From Burkholderia puraquae (GTDB lineage Bacteria; Pseudomonadota; Gammaproteobacteria; Burkholderiales; Burkholderiaceae), in the NCBI RefSeq assembly GCF_002099195.1, contig NZ_NBYX01000005.1, forward strand, positions 248,001-312,000: a stretch of DNA of 64,000 bases, given 5' to 3'. The notes beneath the pieces are model-generated. The model saw only the letters and a list, made by a program, of their open reading frames with translations. It made no database searches and was not told the DNA's origin. Positions within the stretch are counted from its first letter, which is position 1. The number at the start of each line of letters is the position of its first letter. This document shows positions 19,413-29,057 of the stretch, in pieces. The translations under genes were made by a program, and so were the position numbers.

Positions 19413-19633
19413 GGTATCTCCGGGTTATATGGCTGGGCTGATCGAGGGATGGGGTGGGTATATTGTTTTTAATATGAACGAAAATCAGCGTCAAGAGATG
19501 GATACCCGCGGCTACCCGCCGGCCGGGCCGCGACAAGGGGCCCGAGCGGGGGGCGAAGTGAAGCGCGCGGCGCCGCGCGGACACGCGTTGCGTGGATCCG
19601 GATCGCGGCGCGGCGGGTGATGCGACGGGCGCG

Positions 19634-19843
19634 TCAGTCGTCGATGCGCATGCCGACCTTCAGCGTGACCTGCCAGTGAACGACCTGGTCGCCTTCGACG
19701 TGACCGCGCGTTTCGGTCACCTGGAACCAGTGCAGGTTGCGCAGCGTCTTGCCGGCTTTCGAGATCGCGTTGCGGATGGCGTCGTCGCTCGATTGCTGCG
19801 ACGAACCGGTCAGTTCGATCATCTTGTACACGTGGTCGCTCAT
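19634..19843 (-). CDS. Dodecin (flavin-storage protein)
   Basis: The 69-residue protein matches dodecins, which assemble into dodecamers that sequester FAD/FMN. It opens [14 protein letters not shown] and contains the flavin-stacking tryptophan in LHWFQVTE. It ends with the [11 protein letters not shown] strand. The start at 19843 is supported by GGGAGCG 5 bp upstream. Confidence 0.93.
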   Translation of the reverse strand: MSDHVYKMIELTGSSQQSSDDAIRNAISKAGKTLRNLHWFQVTETRGHVEGDQVVHWQVTLKVGMRIDD

Positions 19844-19978
19844 GATGCGCTCCCTGGGATATCGGTATGGATTGCCGGTGCAAGCCGTGGTCCCGAAGCG
19901 GCGCCGCGCGTGCCCGGCTTCTTGAGTGATAGGTATGATGGGCGGCAAGTTCAACCCATATCGGAGACGAGGAACATC

Positions 19979-20872
19979 GTGGAAGTCGGATTTTGCGGAC
20001 CGGGATTGATGGGTGCGCCGATGATTCGGCATTTGCTGGCGGCCGGGCATCGGGTCAGCGTGTGGAATCGCTCGCGCGACAAGGCCGAGGCGCTCGTGAA
20101 GGACGGCGCGCAGGTGGTCGGCACGCCGCGCGAACTGGCGGAGCGCGTCGACACGGTATTGATGTGCGTGCTCGACGGCCGTGCGGTGGGCGACGTCGTG
20201 TTCGGCGAGCACGGGCTGCTCTCCGGCGCCGCCGCTGCGCGCCGCCTGCAGCGCATCGTCGATCATTCGAGCATTCCGCCCGCCGCCACGCGTGATTACG
20301 CGGCGCGTGCGGCCGCACTCGGCGTCGGCTGGGTCGATGCGCCCGTCTCGGGCGGCGTGCCCGGCGCGCAGGCCGGCACGCTCGCGGTGATGGCCGGCGG
20401 CCGCGCGGCCGATCTCGACGCGGTGCGGCCGCTGATCGACACGTACGCGTCGCGTATCACGCACATGGGCGACGCGGGCGCGGGGCAGACGGCGAAGCTG
20501 TGCAACCAGGCGATCGTCACCGCGACGGTGACCGCGATCGCCGAGGCCGTCGGTCTTGCGCAGGCGAGCGGCATCGACGCCGCGCGGCTGGCCGAAGCGC
20601 TGGCCGGCGGCTGGGCCGATTCGGTGCTGCTGCAGACGTTTGTGCCGCGCATGACGTCGGGTGGTCATGCGCCGATCGGCGCGCTCGGCACGTTCCAGAA
20701 GGATGTCGACGCGATCGCCGACGCGGCGCGCGACACGGGCGCGGTGATGCCCGTGTCGGCCACCGTGCAGCAGGTGTTGCGGCTCGGTGCCGCGCAAGGG
20801 CTCGCCGGCGCCGATTTCGCCGCGTTCATCGACATCGTGCGGCCCGGCAACGGGCGTCAGCAGGCATCGTGA
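19979..20872 (+). CDS. NAD(P)-dependent beta-hydroxyacid dehydrogenase (3-hydroxyisobutyrate dehydrogenase family)
   Basis: The 297-residue protein has an N-terminal Rossmann motif [12 protein letters not shown], the substrate-binding [11 protein letters not shown] and the catalytic-lysine block GQTAKLCNQ, as in MmsB, GarR and tartronate semialdehyde reductases. The start is GTG at 19979, supported by GAGACGAGGA upstream; no ATG fits. GarR-type activity on tartronate semialdehyde would connect to glyoxylate from the allantoin pathway, but this is only context. Confidence 0.85.
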   Translation: MEVGFCGPGLMGAPMIRHLLAAGHRVSVWNRSRDKAEALVKDGAQVVGTPRELAERVDTVLMCVLDGRAVGDVVFGEHGLLSGAAAARRLQRIVDHSSIPPAATRDYAARAAALGVGWVDAPVSGGVPGAQAGTLAVMAGGRAADLDAVRPLIDTYASRITHMGDAGAGQTAKLCNQAIVTATVTAIAEAVGLAQASGIDAARLAEALAGGWADSVLLQTFVPRMTSGGHAPIGALGTFQKDVDAIADAARDTGAVMPVSATVQQVLRLGAAQGLAGADFAAFIDIVRPGNGRQQAS

Positions 20873-20937
20873 CGGGCAAGCAGGGTACGTGAATGGCAGA
20901 TGGCCGCCCGGAGGCGGCCCATCGAATGGCAGGCGGA

Positions 20938-21384
20938 TCAGCCGAGAGAGCGGGGTGTCGTGTCGCCGGCGTTCTGGCGGCCGAGCCCGCCGCGCAGGCT
21001 CGCTTTCGTGCCTGCACCAAACTCGGGCAGGATGCGCGCACGCGCACGGCTGGCGAACACGAGGAAGCCGAAGCCGTTCGCTTCATACCAGTAACCGCCG
21101 TTCTCGAGGCCGTCCAGCGGCTGCTCGAGCGCATTGGCGATCGATTCGATGCAGCGCTTGCGCAGCTCGGCGATGGCGGGATAAGGCGGCTGGGCGCCGC
21201 GCACGCTGCACAGGAGCACGTCGAGACCGGGCAGCACATGCGCGTACAGGACAGGTTCGTCCTGCGCGCGGGCGCGGGCAATCTTGGTGTCGAGCTGGGC
21301 AAACGGTTTCGAGTGGCGCAATACCGCGAGGAATGACTCCTGGCCATCCTGCTGGGCACGCCGACGTTTTTTCGGGAAGGACAT
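20938..21384 (-). CDS. Conserved hypothetical protein
   Basis: The 148-residue protein starts at 21384 (MSFPKKRRR). I do not recognise a domain. It has a basic N-terminus, a central part with [23 protein letters not shown], and a C-terminal part with [17 protein letters not shown]. Codon use is like the neighbours and the frame is continuous, so it is probably a real Burkholderia gene. An upstream ATG at 21429 is an alternative start. Confidence 0.6.
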   Translation of the reverse strand: MSFPKKRRRAQQDGQESFLAVLRHSKPFAQLDTKIARARAQDEPVLYAHVLPGLDVLLCSVRGAQPPYPAIAELRKRCIESIANALEQPLDGLENGGYWYEANGFGFLVFASRARARILPEFGAGTKASLRGGLGRQNAGDTTPRSLG

Positions 21385-21669
21385 AAACACTCGCCTCAAA
21401 AACAATTGCAAGAAATGCGGCACTTTCATGCGACCCACTCCCGGCTATGTACGCCGCATGTCGATCCTTTATAGCACACGAAAATGCTGCCTTCGTGCAG
21501 TACGACGATCAATGTCTCCCGTCGACCTGCTCGCCATGATCGACACAGCCAGCGTCTTGGCGCCCGTACTGTCGTTTAGTCTCCATCATAGACCTGCTTT
21601 TCCCGCGCGTGCATTCGCCCGTCACAAAAAAGTGAGATAGGCCGCATGCGGCGGTGCATCGCGCGCAAT
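21385..21669. other. Intergenic region
   Basis: Between the hypothetical gene and the mscL terminator I see no supported gene. It is somewhat A+T-rich and probably holds the promoter of the leftward hypothetical gene. Confidence 0.5.
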
Positions 21670-21697
21670 AAAAAGGCCCGCACGGGGCGGGCCTGGC
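21670..21697 (-). terminator. Rho-independent terminator of mscL
   Basis: On the reverse strand GGCCCGCC pairs with the GGGCC part of CGTGCGGGCC and runs into TTTTTAT. It lies 19 bp after the mscL stop. Confidence 0.85.
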
Positions 21698-21715
21698 AGG
21701 CGGGGCGCTCGGCGA

Positions 21716-22147
21716 TCAGCGCTGCTTGAGCGAATCGCGGATCTCGCGCAGCAGCACGGTGTCTTCGGGCGTCGCGGCCGGTGCGGCTTCGTCCGGCTTG
21801 CGCAGCTTGTTGATGAATTTCACCATCAGGAAAATGATGAACGCGAGGATGACGAAATTGATCGCGACGGTGATGAACGAGCCGTAACCGAACGCGGCGA
21901 CACCCGCTGCCTGCAGGTCCTTGAACGAATCGGGATTACCCTTGAACGTCGGGGGGATGGTGCCGAGCAGAACGAACTTGTTCGAGAAATCCAGACCGCC
22001 CGTCAGCACGCCGATGACCGGCATGATGAGGTCTTTCACGACCGAGTCGACGATCTTCGAGAACGCGCCGCCGATGATCACGCCGACGGCGAGATCCATG
22101 ACGTTGCCCTTGACGGCGAACTCCTTGAATTCCTTGATGATGCTCAT
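21716..22147 (-). CDS. mscL: Large-conductance mechanosensitive channel
   Basis: MscL opens under membrane tension to release solutes during osmotic downshock. The 143-residue protein has the classic N-terminal amphipathic helix [23 protein letters not shown] leading into TM1, a periplasmic loop, TM2 ([22 protein letters not shown]), and a charged C-terminal helix ([10 protein letters not shown]). The ATG at 22147 follows AGGAG; the longer open frame upstream is not part of the family. Confidence 0.97.
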   Translation of the reverse strand: MSIIKEFKEFAVKGNVMDLAVGVIIGGAFSKIVDSVVKDLIMPVIGVLTGGLDFSNKFVLLGTIPPTFKGNPDSFKDLQAAGVAAFGYGSFITVAINFVILAFIIFLMVKFINKLRKPDEAAPAATPEDTVLLREIRDSLKQR

Positions 22148-22379
22148 GAGCGGCTTTCTCCTGGTTGGGGCGAGGGGAGGCGTGCCGCGACGCGCAGGGA
22201 TGCAGAGCGTCGAATGAGGGTCGGTGGCACGCCGATGGCCGCATGATAGCGAACGCTCCCCATTGCCGGTAGCCCATCTTGAAATGATTGACAAATCCGC
22301 GCGTCGGCGCGGCCGGCCATGCAGGGGAGCGTGGCGTGCGTTGCAGCGCGTCGCGGGTGCATCGACGCGCTACGTGGCG

Positions 22380-23543
22380 TCAGGTGTTGTCGTCGGTCCA
22401 GCCGTCGTCGTTGCTGCCGAGATCCATGCCGCCGCCGCCGTTGCCGTCGCTCCAGTTCGACGCGTCGCCGCGGCCGAGGTCGAAGCCCGGGTCGTTCTCC
22501 TGCCGGCGGCGCTCGCCGTCTACGATCACGTCGCGTTCGACCACGCGCTCGCGGCCGCCCGACATCGCCTCGCCGAGCAAGACGCCGGTCAGCAGCCCGC
22601 CCATGCCGCCGCCGAAACCGCCGCCGCCTTGCTGAATCACGACAGGCGGTTGCTGTTGCGGGTAGGGTGGCTGCGGATACGGCTGGCCTTGAGCGCCCGT
22701 CATGCGATCGGCTTCCTGTGCGTATACGGAGCCGCTGCCGTTCACCGGTGCAGCCGGTTGCGCGGCCGGATCGGGACGGCCTTCGACGCGTGCCTTCACG
22801 CTCGCATGGCGCTGCTCGAGTTCATCGACGCGATACGGCGGCACCGGATTCTTGCCGTTCGACAGCGCTTCGACGAGCGTGCGCGCGTCGGTCTCGATCG
22901 CTTCGAGTTCACCCGTGAGCGCCGCGGCGCCGGGCGCCGTCGACAGCTTCGCGTCGAGTTTCAGCGGACGGATGTCGTTCAGCACGTCGGTGGCGCGCTT
23001 GAGCTGCGTGCGGCGTTCGTCGTCGGCGCGGCTGTCGTCGGCCGTGCGTGCGCGCCGCAGCGTCCAGCGCAGTACCAGTGCGATCACCGCGACGATCAGC
23101 CCGAGGCCGATCCACATGCCGGTCGACGGGCCGTGTTTCTCGGCCGGTGCGACAGCGGGCGCGAGCGACGATTGCAGCGTGCCGGCCTGCGTGGCCGACG
23201 GCACGTTGCCGCTCGCGCGCGCGGCGTCGGCGCGGATGCGCGACTCCGTCTGCGCGAAGCGCGTCGCGTCGGTGAACTTCAGTTGCGGATCGAGCGACTT
23301 CGCGCGCTGCAGCTGGGCGAGTGCGTCGGACGCGCGACCCTCACGGTCGAGCACCTGCGCATACAGGTAGCGCGCGTGCGCATTGTTCGGATGGGCATCG
23401 ATGACTTGCGACAGCTGCGTGTCGGCTTGCTGCCAGTTGCGTTGCGCGATCGACTGCTCGACCTGCTGCAGCGACGGAACCGCAAACGCGGCGGACGACA
23501 GCAACATCAGCGAGAGGCCGAGTGCGGCGAGAGATTTCTTCAT
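22380..23543 (-). CDS. TPR protein with signal peptide and one membrane segment
   Basis: The 387-residue protein has a signal peptide (KKSLAALGLSLMLLSSAAFA) and tetratricopeptide-like repeats at about residues 25-100. A membrane segment near residues 147-167 (MWIGLGLIVAVIALVLRW) follows, then a charged region. The C-terminus is low-complexity and rich in Gly, Pro, Gln and Asp. It lies 90 bp downstream of the PspA-like gene on the same strand, so the two are probably co-transcribed. An envelope-stress scaffold role is inferred. Confidence 0.75.
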   Translation of the reverse strand: MKKSLAALGLSLMLLSSAAFAVPSLQQVEQSIAQRNWQQADTQLSQVIDAHPNNAHARYLYAQVLDREGRASDALAQLQRAKSLDPQLKFTDATRFAQTESRIRADAARASGNVPSATQAGTLQSSLAPAVAPAEKHGPSTGMWIGLGLIVAVIALVLRWTLRRARTADDSRADDERRTQLKRATDVLNDIRPLKLDAKLSTAPGAAALTGELEAIETDARTLVEALSNGKNPVPPYRVDELEQRHASVKARVEGRPDPAAQPAAPVNGSGSVYAQEADRMTGAQGQPYPQPPYPQQQPPVVIQQGGGGFGGGMGGLLTGVLLGEAMSGGRERVVERDVIVDGERRRQENDPGFDLGRGDASNWSDGNGGGGMDLGSNDDGWTDDNT

Positions 23544-23633
23544 GGTCGAACCGGGCGCGGGCGCCCGTCTCCTGACGATCGGTTCGCGCCGCGCGCCCGG
23601 GGCGGGCGGCGGCGCGGTTGCCCGCAATTTCCG

Positions 23634-24314
23634 TTACTGCGCGGGCGTGTCGAGCTGCTTCTTCAGCGCGGCGAGGCGATCCTCGACCGACGGGCCCTTG
23701 TTCAACGCGGCGAGCTTGTCGTCGAGCGCCTTGCCGCTCGACGTGTCGGCCGAATTCAGGCGTGCGTCCGAGCGCGCATTCTGCAGCGCGACCTTGTCCT
23801 CGAGCTTCTGGAAGTCTTCGGACAGGTTCTTGCCGCCGATGCCGCCCAGGGCGCTCGCCGCGACGTCCTTCGCCTGCGCGATTTCCTGCTTGGCCTGCAG
23901 GATGTTCGAGCGTGCATTCAGGTCGTTGCGGCGCTGACGCATGTCGGCGATCTGCCCCTTCAGCTTGTCGACCGACGGCTCGAGCGTCGACAGTTCGGCT
24001 GCGAGCGCGTCGCGCTCGGCTTCCGCGTTCGACTGTGCGCCGAGCGCCTCGCGTGCGAGTGCCTCGTCGCCGGACTGCAGCGCACGCTTCGCGCCGTCCT
24101 CGTACTTCTTCACCTTGTCGTCGGCCGCATCGCGCTTGCTGCGCTGGGTCGCGACCTGTGCCTCGATCTCGATCAGCGAATTCTCGGCACGGCCGATGCT
24201 GTCGTCGAGCTCCCGCACGATCTGCCGTGCGTCGCGCGACGGATCCTGTACCGAATCGGCCGCATCGTTCAGCAGGCCTTTGATCGTGCGCGAAACAGAG
24301 TCGAAAAGCGACAT
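23634..24314 (-). CDS. PspA/IM30 (Vipp1)-family protein
   Basis: The 226-residue, almost wholly alpha-helical coiled-coil protein opens SLFDSVSRTIKGLLNDA and contains an ARQIVRELDDSIGRAENSL segment, as in PspA and Vipp1. Long heptad-rich stretches run from about residue 25 to 150. Members bind and stabilise stressed inner membrane and form oligomers. It appears to be the first gene of a pair with the TPR membrane protein rather than being linked to pspF/B/C. Confidence 0.85.
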   Translation of the reverse strand: MSLFDSVSRTIKGLLNDAADSVQDPSRDARQIVRELDDSIGRAENSLIEIEAQVATQRSKRDAADDKVKKYEDGAKRALQSGDEALAREALGAQSNAEAERDALAAELSTLEPSVDKLKGQIADMRQRRNDLNARSNILQAKQEIAQAKDVAASALGGIGGKNLSEDFQKLEDKVALQNARSDARLNSADTSSGKALDDKLAALNKGPSVEDRLAALKKQLDTPAQ

Positions 24315-24757
24315 GAAATCCTCCGTGGTTGAAAGGCGCCGCGTGACCGCGGCAGTGCCCGCTGCGAGCCGGTTCCGACCCGCATGAGCCGGCGGATATT
24401 ACACCACCGGTTCACTTAAATACGGCTTAAACGCGCGAGTTCAAGCGGCTTGCGCATCAGGATGCCGAACCTTTCGCGATTGAAAGAAAATCGGCGGTGC
24501 GCGCCATATTGCGTGTCCATGATAGGCAGAGGATGCCGACAATACGTTCCTCAAATCACGGCATTGCGGGAATTTTTACAAAAAATCGCGAAGGCACCCG
24601 GTCGATTTCATTAAAATGCGCTGTCACGTCGCGGGAACGGATCGCCGCGCGGCGGGGTCTGTCGACGTGACAGCCGCATCACGCTGTACCTGCTCTGATT
24701 CATCCGCTTGCATTTCCGCATGCGTCCGAGGGCGCCACGACCGCCCGCCATTCCGAC
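24315..24757. other. Intergenic region with the two divergent promoters
   Basis: About 440 bp lie between the PspA-like gene and the PBP1A gene. The stretch 24,400-24,620 is clearly richer in A+T and probably contains both promoters. I see no supported gene. Confidence 0.55.
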
Positions 24758-27274
24758 ATGCCAATTATCAAACGACCGCCTTCTTCTTCCGACAGGAACG
24801 AACCCCACTACACGTTGCGCCGTTCGCCGTCCGGAGCCTATTACCCCGATGACGACGATCGCGACGACGACCGCCGCACCCAGCGCAGCGGCGGCGGCGG
24901 GCACCGTCGCTCGTTCGGCTCGCGCGTCGTGCTGTGGTTCGCCGGCCTGTTCGTGACGCTGGCGATCGTCGGCGCGCTGATCGTCGGCTACGCGCTGGTC
25001 GTGATGGCGCCGCAACTGCCGTCACTCGATGCGCTGACCAACTACCAGCCGAAGGTGCCGCTGCGCGTGTTCACGGCCGATCACGTGCTGATCGGCGAGT
25101 TCGGCGAGGAGCGCCGCAGCCTCGTGCGCTTCCAGGACATTCCCGACGTGATGAAGAAGGCCGTCCTCGCGATCGAGGACTACCGCTTCTACGAACACGG
25201 CGGCGTCGACTTCGTCGGCATCCTGCGGGCGGGTGTCGCCGACCTGATGCATGGCGGCGCGCGCCAGGGCGCGAGCACGATCACGATGCAGGTCGCGCGC
25301 AACTTCTTCCTGTCGAGCGAGAAGACCTACACGCGCAAGATCTATGAAATGCTGCTCGCGTACAAGATCGAGAAGGCCCTGACGAAGGACCAGATCCTCG
25401 AGCTGTACATGAACCAGATCTATCTCGGCCAGCGCTCGTACGGCTTCGCGGCCGCCGCGCGCGTGTACTTCGGCAAGGACCTGAAGGACATCACGGTCGC
25501 GGAAGCGGCGATGCTCGCCGGGCTGCCGAAGGCACCGTCCGCGTACAACCCGGTCGTGAACCCGAAGCGTGCAAAGGTGCGCCAGGAATACATCCTGAAG
25601 CGCATGCTCGAGGTTGGCTACATCACGCAGCCGCAGTACGACGAGGCCGTGAAGGAAGAGATCCACGTGCGTACGCCGGGCAACCAGTACGCGGTGCACG
25701 GCGAATACGTCGCCGAGATGGTGCGGCAGATGATGTACCAGCAGTACAAGGATGAAACCTATACGCGCGGGCTGACTGTCACGACGACGATCAACTCGTC
25801 CGACCAGGAAGCCGCGTATCAGGCCGTGCGTCGCGGCATTCTCGACTACGAGCGCCGCCACGGCTATCGCGGGCCGGAAGCATCGATCAAGCTGCCCGCG
25901 GCCGGCGACGACCGCGACGAGGCAATCGACGACGCGCTCGCCGATCACCCGGACAACGGCGACCTGCAGTCGGCGGTCGTGCTGTCGGCGTCGCCGGGCG
26001 CGGTCGAGGTGCAGTTCGTCGGCGGCGCGACCACGACGATCGGCCCGGCCGGGCTGCGCTTCGTCGCGGCCGCGCTCGGGCCCCGCGCGAACGACACGCT
26101 GCGCATCAAGCCGGGCTCGGTCGTGCGCGTGCTGAAGGACGGCAAGACGGGCTGGCAGGTCGTGCAGCTGCCGCAGGTCGAAGGCGCGCTCGTCGCGATC
26201 GCGCCGCAGGATGGCGCGATCCGTTCGCTCGTCGGCGGTTTCGACTTCAACAAGAGCAAGTTCAACCACGTGACGCAGGCATGGCGGCAGCCGGGCTCGT
26301 CGTTCAAGCCGTTCATCTATTCGGCGTCGCTCGACAAGGGCATGGGGCCGGCGACGATGATCAACGACGCGCCGCTGTATTTCCCGCCGAGCGTGCCGGG
26401 CGGCACCGCCTGGGAGCCGAAGGACGACGACCAGCCGGATGGCCCGATGACGATGCGCACCGGCTTGCAGCGTTCGAAGAACCTCGTGTCGATCCGGATC
26501 CTCGCGTCGATCGGCACGCAGTATGCGCAGCAGTACGTGACGCAGCGCTTCGGCTTCGATCCCGCGAAGACGCCGCCTTATCTGCCGATGGCGCTCGGCG
26601 CGGGCCTCGTGACGCCGCTGCAGCTCGCGACCGGCTATGCGGTGTTCGCGAACGGCGGCTACAAGGTCGATCCGTACCTGATCGCCGAGGTCGACGACGC
26701 ACGCGGCCAGCCGTTGCAGAAGTCGCAGCCGGTGCTCGCGGGCAGCACGGCGCCGCGCACGATCGAAGGCCGCAACGCGTACGTGATGAACAGCCTGCTG
26801 CATTCGGTCGCGACGGCCGGCACGGGCGCGGGCACCAACGCACTGGGCCGCAGCGACCTGCAGGGCAAGACGGGTACGACGAACGACGCGAAGGACGGCT
26901 GGTTCGCCGGCTACCAGCAGTCGCTCGTCGCGGTCGCGTGGATGGGCTTCGACCAGCCGAAGAGCCTCGGCAGCCGCGAATTCGGCGCGCAGCTCGCGTT
27001 GCCGATCTGGGTGAACTACATGCGCACCGCGCTGAACGGCGTGCCCGAGCAGCAGATGCCGATGCCGGACGGCCTGACCTCGATCGACGGCGAGCTGTAC
27101 TACGCCGATCGCACGCCGGGCAACGGCTTCGTCGCGAACGTCGACATCAACCCGGCCGAGAACGCGATCAGCGCGAACGACGCACTCGGCTCGGCTGGTG
27201 CGGCGGGCCTTGCGCCGCCTCCCGTGACGGCGCAGGAGAAGCAGCAGATCATGGACATGTTCGAGAACAAGTAA
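24758..27274 (+). CDS. mrcA: Penicillin-binding protein 1A (bifunctional transglycosylase/transpeptidase)
   Basis: The 838-residue class A PBP builds and crosslinks peptidoglycan. A short basic, Asp-rich cytosolic tail precedes one membrane segment at about residues 57-79. The glycosyltransferase domain follows, with catalytic Glu140 in EDYRFYEHGG and the later QGASTITMQ block. The transpeptidase domain has SxxK at 514-517 (PGSSFKPF), a following RSKNLVSI (SxN) and KTGTT at 704-708. The length is typical of betaproteobacterial PBP1A. A strong terminator follows. Confidence 0.92.
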   Translation: MPIIKRPPSSSDRNEPHYTLRRSPSGAYYPDDDDRDDDRRTQRSGGGGHRRSFGSRVVLWFAGLFVTLAIVGALIVGYALVVMAPQLPSLDALTNYQPKVPLRVFTADHVLIGEFGEERRSLVRFQDIPDVMKKAVLAIEDYRFYEHGGVDFVGILRAGVADLMHGGARQGASTITMQVARNFFLSSEKTYTRKIYEMLLAYKIEKALTKDQILELYMNQIYLGQRSYGFAAAARVYFGKDLKDITVAEAAMLAGLPKAPSAYNPVVNPKRAKVRQEYILKRMLEVGYITQPQYDEAVKEEIHVRTPGNQYAVHGEYVAEMVRQMMYQQYKDETYTRGLTVTTTINSSDQEAAYQAVRRGILDYERRHGYRGPEASIKLPAAGDDRDEAIDDALADHPDNGDLQSAVVLSASPGAVEVQFVGGATTTIGPAGLRFVAAALGPRANDTLRIKPGSVVRVLKDGKTGWQVVQLPQVEGALVAIAPQDGAIRSLVGGFDFNKSKFNHVTQAWRQPGSSFKPFIYSASLDKGMGPATMINDAPLYFPPSVPGGTAWEPKDDDQPDGPMTMRTGLQRSKNLVSIRILASIGTQYAQQYVTQRFGFDPAKTPPYLPMALGAGLVTPLQLATGYAVFANGGYKVDPYLIAEVDDARGQPLQKSQPVLAGSTAPRTIEGRNAYVMNSLLHSVATAGTGAGTNALGRSDLQGKTGTTNDAKDGWFAGYQQSLVAVAWMGFDQPKSLGSREFGAQLALPIWVNYMRTALNGVPEQQMPMPDGLTSIDGELYYADRTPGNGFVANVDINPAENAISANDALGSAGAAGLAPPPVTAQEKQQIMDMFENK

Positions 27275-27300
27275 GCGGCACGCCGCTGTTCCGGTATGCG

Positions 27301-27330
27301 ACGGGCGCCTTCGGGCGCCCGTTTGTTTTT
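27301..27330 (+). terminator. Rho-independent terminator of the PBP1A gene
   Basis: ACGGGCGCC and GGCGCCCGT form a perfect 9-bp stem around TTCG, followed by TTGTTTTT. Confidence 0.92.
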
Positions 27331-27361
27331 ACGGCACCGGCAGACGGCGGCAGAAGCGGAA

Positions 27362-27832
27362 TCAGAACGACGCGCAGGCCGGTATGAGCGTCATGCCGAC
27401 CGCCTGCTGATGGAATCGCTCCGTGTACGCTTGCCGGATCGCGGCGAGCCGCGCACGCGTGTCGGGCGTATCGTCGGCAACGATACGGATCACAAAGCTG
27501 TCTTCGCGGGTGATCCCGCCGCGTGCGCGGTCGCGCCACTGGCCGTGCGTGTCCCAGTAGGTGAGGCCGTCGGGGAACCGCGGCGTGACCGTGTCGGCGA
27601 GGAACGTTGCACGTTCCGCATCGGTGACGGGGCCGCGGCCGGCGATGTCGCGCCCGAACAGCAGGTCGGCCTGCAGCATGCGGTTCTCGCCCGGCTGCGT
27701 GCAGGCCGACGGTGCGCCGACGACGGGCGAGGGCGGTGCCGCGCAACCGGCGAGCAGCGCGATCGCGACGCCGCCGATCACGGGCACCGCGCGGTGCCGC
27801 CAGGTCGCGGCGCATGTGGCTGGCGGCTGCAT
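27362..27832 (-). CDS. Lipoprotein with DUF3574 domain
   Basis: The 156-residue protein starts at 27832 and has a lipobox LLAGC with Cys30 preceded by a short hydrophobic stretch, so it is predicted to be lipid-anchored. The rest matches DUF3574: LLFGRDIAG, the TPRFPDGLTYWDTHGQWRD block, and SFVIRIVADDT. The function is unknown. An open frame extends upstream to 27931 but without family similarity. Confidence 0.75.
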   Translation of the reverse strand: MQPPATCAATWRHRAVPVIGGVAIALLAGCAAPPSPVVGAPSACTQPGENRMLQADLLFGRDIAGRGPVTDAERATFLADTVTPRFPDGLTYWDTHGQWRDRARGGITREDSFVIRIVADDTPDTRARLAAIRQAYTERFHQQAVGMTLIPACASF

Positions 27833-27977
27833 TTGCCCATTTCGTGTCGATCGACCTCCGCGCACGCAAAACGCTGCGCGCTCAACCACTTGCGTGCTCG
27901 TCCGGCGGGTTATCAACAGGGCTGTCAACATAATCTGGGGATAACCCTAGGTTTGTCCGCGTGTGCCCGATGCGGGG

Positions 27978-28997
27978 TCAGGGATGCAATTTCGCGTGCG
28001 CGAGATGCATGCCGAGCGTGCCGGGGTCGGTATTGGTGCCCGACAGCAGCACGCCGACGCGCTTGCCCTGCAGCGTTTCGCGCAGCGGGCCGAGCAGCGC
28101 GGCGAGGGCGGCCGCGCACGCCGGTTCGACCGACAGTTTCAGTTGCGAGAACAGGAACAGCATCGCGGAACGCAGCGCGTCGTCGGACACGGTGACGATG
28201 CGGTCGACGTGGCGCCGGCACAGCTGGTAGCTGTATTCCTCGGTATGCGGCGCCATCAGCGAATCGGCGATCGTCTGCATCGCGCTCATCTTGATCGTGT
28301 GATTGGCCGCGAAGCTGCGGCTCATCGCATCGGCGCCTTCCGGCTCGACGCCATACACGTGCACGCGCGGATTCGCGAGCCGCAGTGCGGTCGCCATGCC
28401 GGCCGCGAGCCCGCCGCCGCCGATCGGCACGATTACCGCGTCGAGGTCGGGGGTCTGCGTCGCCCATTCGTAGCCGAGCGTCGCGGTGCCGAGGATCGTG
28501 TGATAGCCGTTGAACGGATGGATGAAGAAGCGGCCTTCCTCGGCCTCGATGCGCCGCACGAGATCGAATGCCTGCGACGCGCTGCCCGCGAGCACGACTT
28601 CCGCACGGTACTGCTTGCACTGCGCGATGCGCGCCGGGCTCGCGGTGTGGAACATCACGACCTTTGCGCTGCTGCCGAGCCGCATCGCCGCATATGCGAC
28701 GGCCGCTGCATGATTGCCGGCCGACACGCAGGTAACACCCGCATTCTTGCGGGCCTCGTCGAGCGCGAGCAGATGCGTGAACGCGCCGCGCGCCTTGAAG
28801 CTGCCGCTCGCCTGCAGCAGCTCGAACTTGAAGTTGACGTGCGTGCCTTCGAGGGACGGCAGGTCGGCGCGTTCGAACACGGGCGTGCGCGCGACCCACG
28901 GTGACAACGCGAAATGCTGCGCGGCGATTTCGTCGAGCGTCGGGATCGGCTCGCCGTCGATCGTCGTATGGGCGATGCCCTGTTGTTCAGTCGACAT
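27978..28997 (-). CDS. PLP-dependent threonine/serine dehydratase family protein
   Basis: The 339-residue enzyme of fold-type II has the PLP-lysine block GSFKARGA, the catabolic-dehydratase pattern SAGNHAAAVAYAA, and the phosphate-binding GGGGLAAG. It lacks the C-terminal regulatory ACT domain of biosynthetic IlvA and so resembles catabolic threonine dehydratase or serine/threonine racemase. The start at MSTEQQ (28997) is preferred over the in-frame ATG at 29033. It lies downstream of argE on the same strand. Confidence 0.85.
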   Translation of the reverse strand: MSTEQQGIAHTTIDGEPIPTLDEIAAQHFALSPWVARTPVFERADLPSLEGTHVNFKFELLQASGSFKARGAFTHLLALDEARKNAGVTCVSAGNHAAAVAYAAMRLGSSAKVVMFHTASPARIAQCKQYRAEVVLAGSASQAFDLVRRIEAEEGRFFIHPFNGYHTILGTATLGYEWATQTPDLDAVIVPIGGGGLAAGMATALRLANPRVHVYGVEPEGADAMSRSFAANHTIKMSAMQTIADSLMAPHTEEYSYQLCRRHVDRIVTVSDDALRSAMLFLFSQLKLSVEPACAAALAALLGPLRETLQGKRVGVLLSGTNTDPGTLGMHLAHAKLHP

Positions 28998-29019
28998 GAC
29001 GTGGCGGGTGGCGGAGTGG

Positions 29020-29043
29020 GCCGGCCCGCACACGCGGGCCGGC
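29020..29043. other. Perfect G+C-rich hairpin between argE and the dehydratase gene
   Basis: GCCGGCCCGC and GCGGGCCGGC form a perfect 10-bp stem around ACAC. There is no T-run on the reverse strand, so it is not a standard terminator; it may stabilise the 3' end of argE mRNA or attenuate read-through. Confidence 0.55.
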
Positions 29044-29057
29044 GTGGCGGGAGGCAG

